64,000 bases of DNA, taken from assembly GCA_963737745.1 (NCBI GenBank), contig CAVTTR010000005.1, positions 225,880 through 289,879 on the forward strand. Direction: 5' to 3'. The stretch is from Bog-473 sp963737745 (GTDB lineage Bacteria; Actinomycetota; Acidimicrobiia; Acidimicrobiales; RAAP-2). A program made the translations under genes and the position numbers. Below, piece by piece: positions 60,515 through 64,000 of the stretch; the stretch's first letter is position 1; each line of letters begins with the position of its first letter. The notes beneath the pieces are model-generated. The model worked only from the letters and a program-made list of their open reading frames with translations. It ran no database searches and had not been told where the DNA came from.

Positions 60515-64000
<3,486 letters not shown>

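Overview
The window is GC-rich bacterial DNA, most likely from a member of the Actinomycetota and probably the class Acidimicrobiia. This is an inference from four things: the gene order (rpoC ... rpsL-rpsG-fusA-tuf-S10-spc-alpha-rplM-rpsI-glmM-acpS-nnr-alr-tsaE-tsaB-rimI-groES-groEL-guaB3-guaA-pcrA-sucC-sucD-purN-purH-folD), the many GTG/TTG starts, apparently leaderless promoters, and a secreted protein with SDGGIF(S/T)FGDA-type repeats. No tRNA, rRNA, CRISPR, insertion sequence or prophage was seen. No gene-free stretch exceeds 300 bases.

Layout. Bases 1-13.3 kb (minus strand): folD (cut by the window edge), purH, purN, a secreted beta-propeller protein with 42-residue repeats, sucD, sucC, a stand-alone B12-binding protein, pcrA, guaA, guaB3 and a Nudix hydrolase. 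13.3-18.4 kb: a plus-strand methyltransferase, the CIRCE-controlled groES-groEL operon (minus), then a plus-strand secreted protein and a short-chain dehydrogenase. 18.4-29 kb (minus): a GGDEF protein, the rimI-tsaB-tsaE-udg-alr-nnr-acpS cluster, glmM, rpsI, rplM and truA. 29-50.1 kb (minus): one almost uninterrupted translation block from rpsL to rplQ with secY, adk, map, infA and rpoA. 50.3-60.3 kb: a roughly 10-kb block of acyl-CoA and B12 metabolism and other genes on both strands (carboxyltransferase, a small carboxylase-associated protein, DUF4031, MeaA-type mutase, cyclophilin, FKBP, lysC, SixA-like phosphatase, thiolase, methylmalonyl-CoA epimerase). 60.5-64 kb: the 3' part of rpoC.

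How the genes work together. The carboxylase, mutase, epimerase, B12-binding protein and SucCD fit conversion of propionyl/ethylmalonyl-type CoA esters to succinyl-CoA and into the TCA cycle. PurN/PurH/FolD/GuaA/GuaB3 serve purine synthesis. The translation block carries clear control elements: a promoter followed at once by a compact three-way-junction RNA leader with a UUCG loop before rpsL, a large hairpin between rpsJ and rplC, and a 17-bp-spaced promoter before rplM. Five ribosomal proteins from one stretch (L4, L22, S3, L29, S17) carry long acidic or Ala/Pro-rich extensions.

Quality warning. At least fifteen single-base indels interrupt genes that must be intact (tuf, fusA, rplD, rpsQ, rpoC) and neighbours (guaB3, carboxylase, meaA, FKBP). 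In each case the protein continues in another frame at the same point. They look like sequence errors, not pseudogenes, and gene spans here are given as reconstructed. Nearly all lie right of 39 kb.
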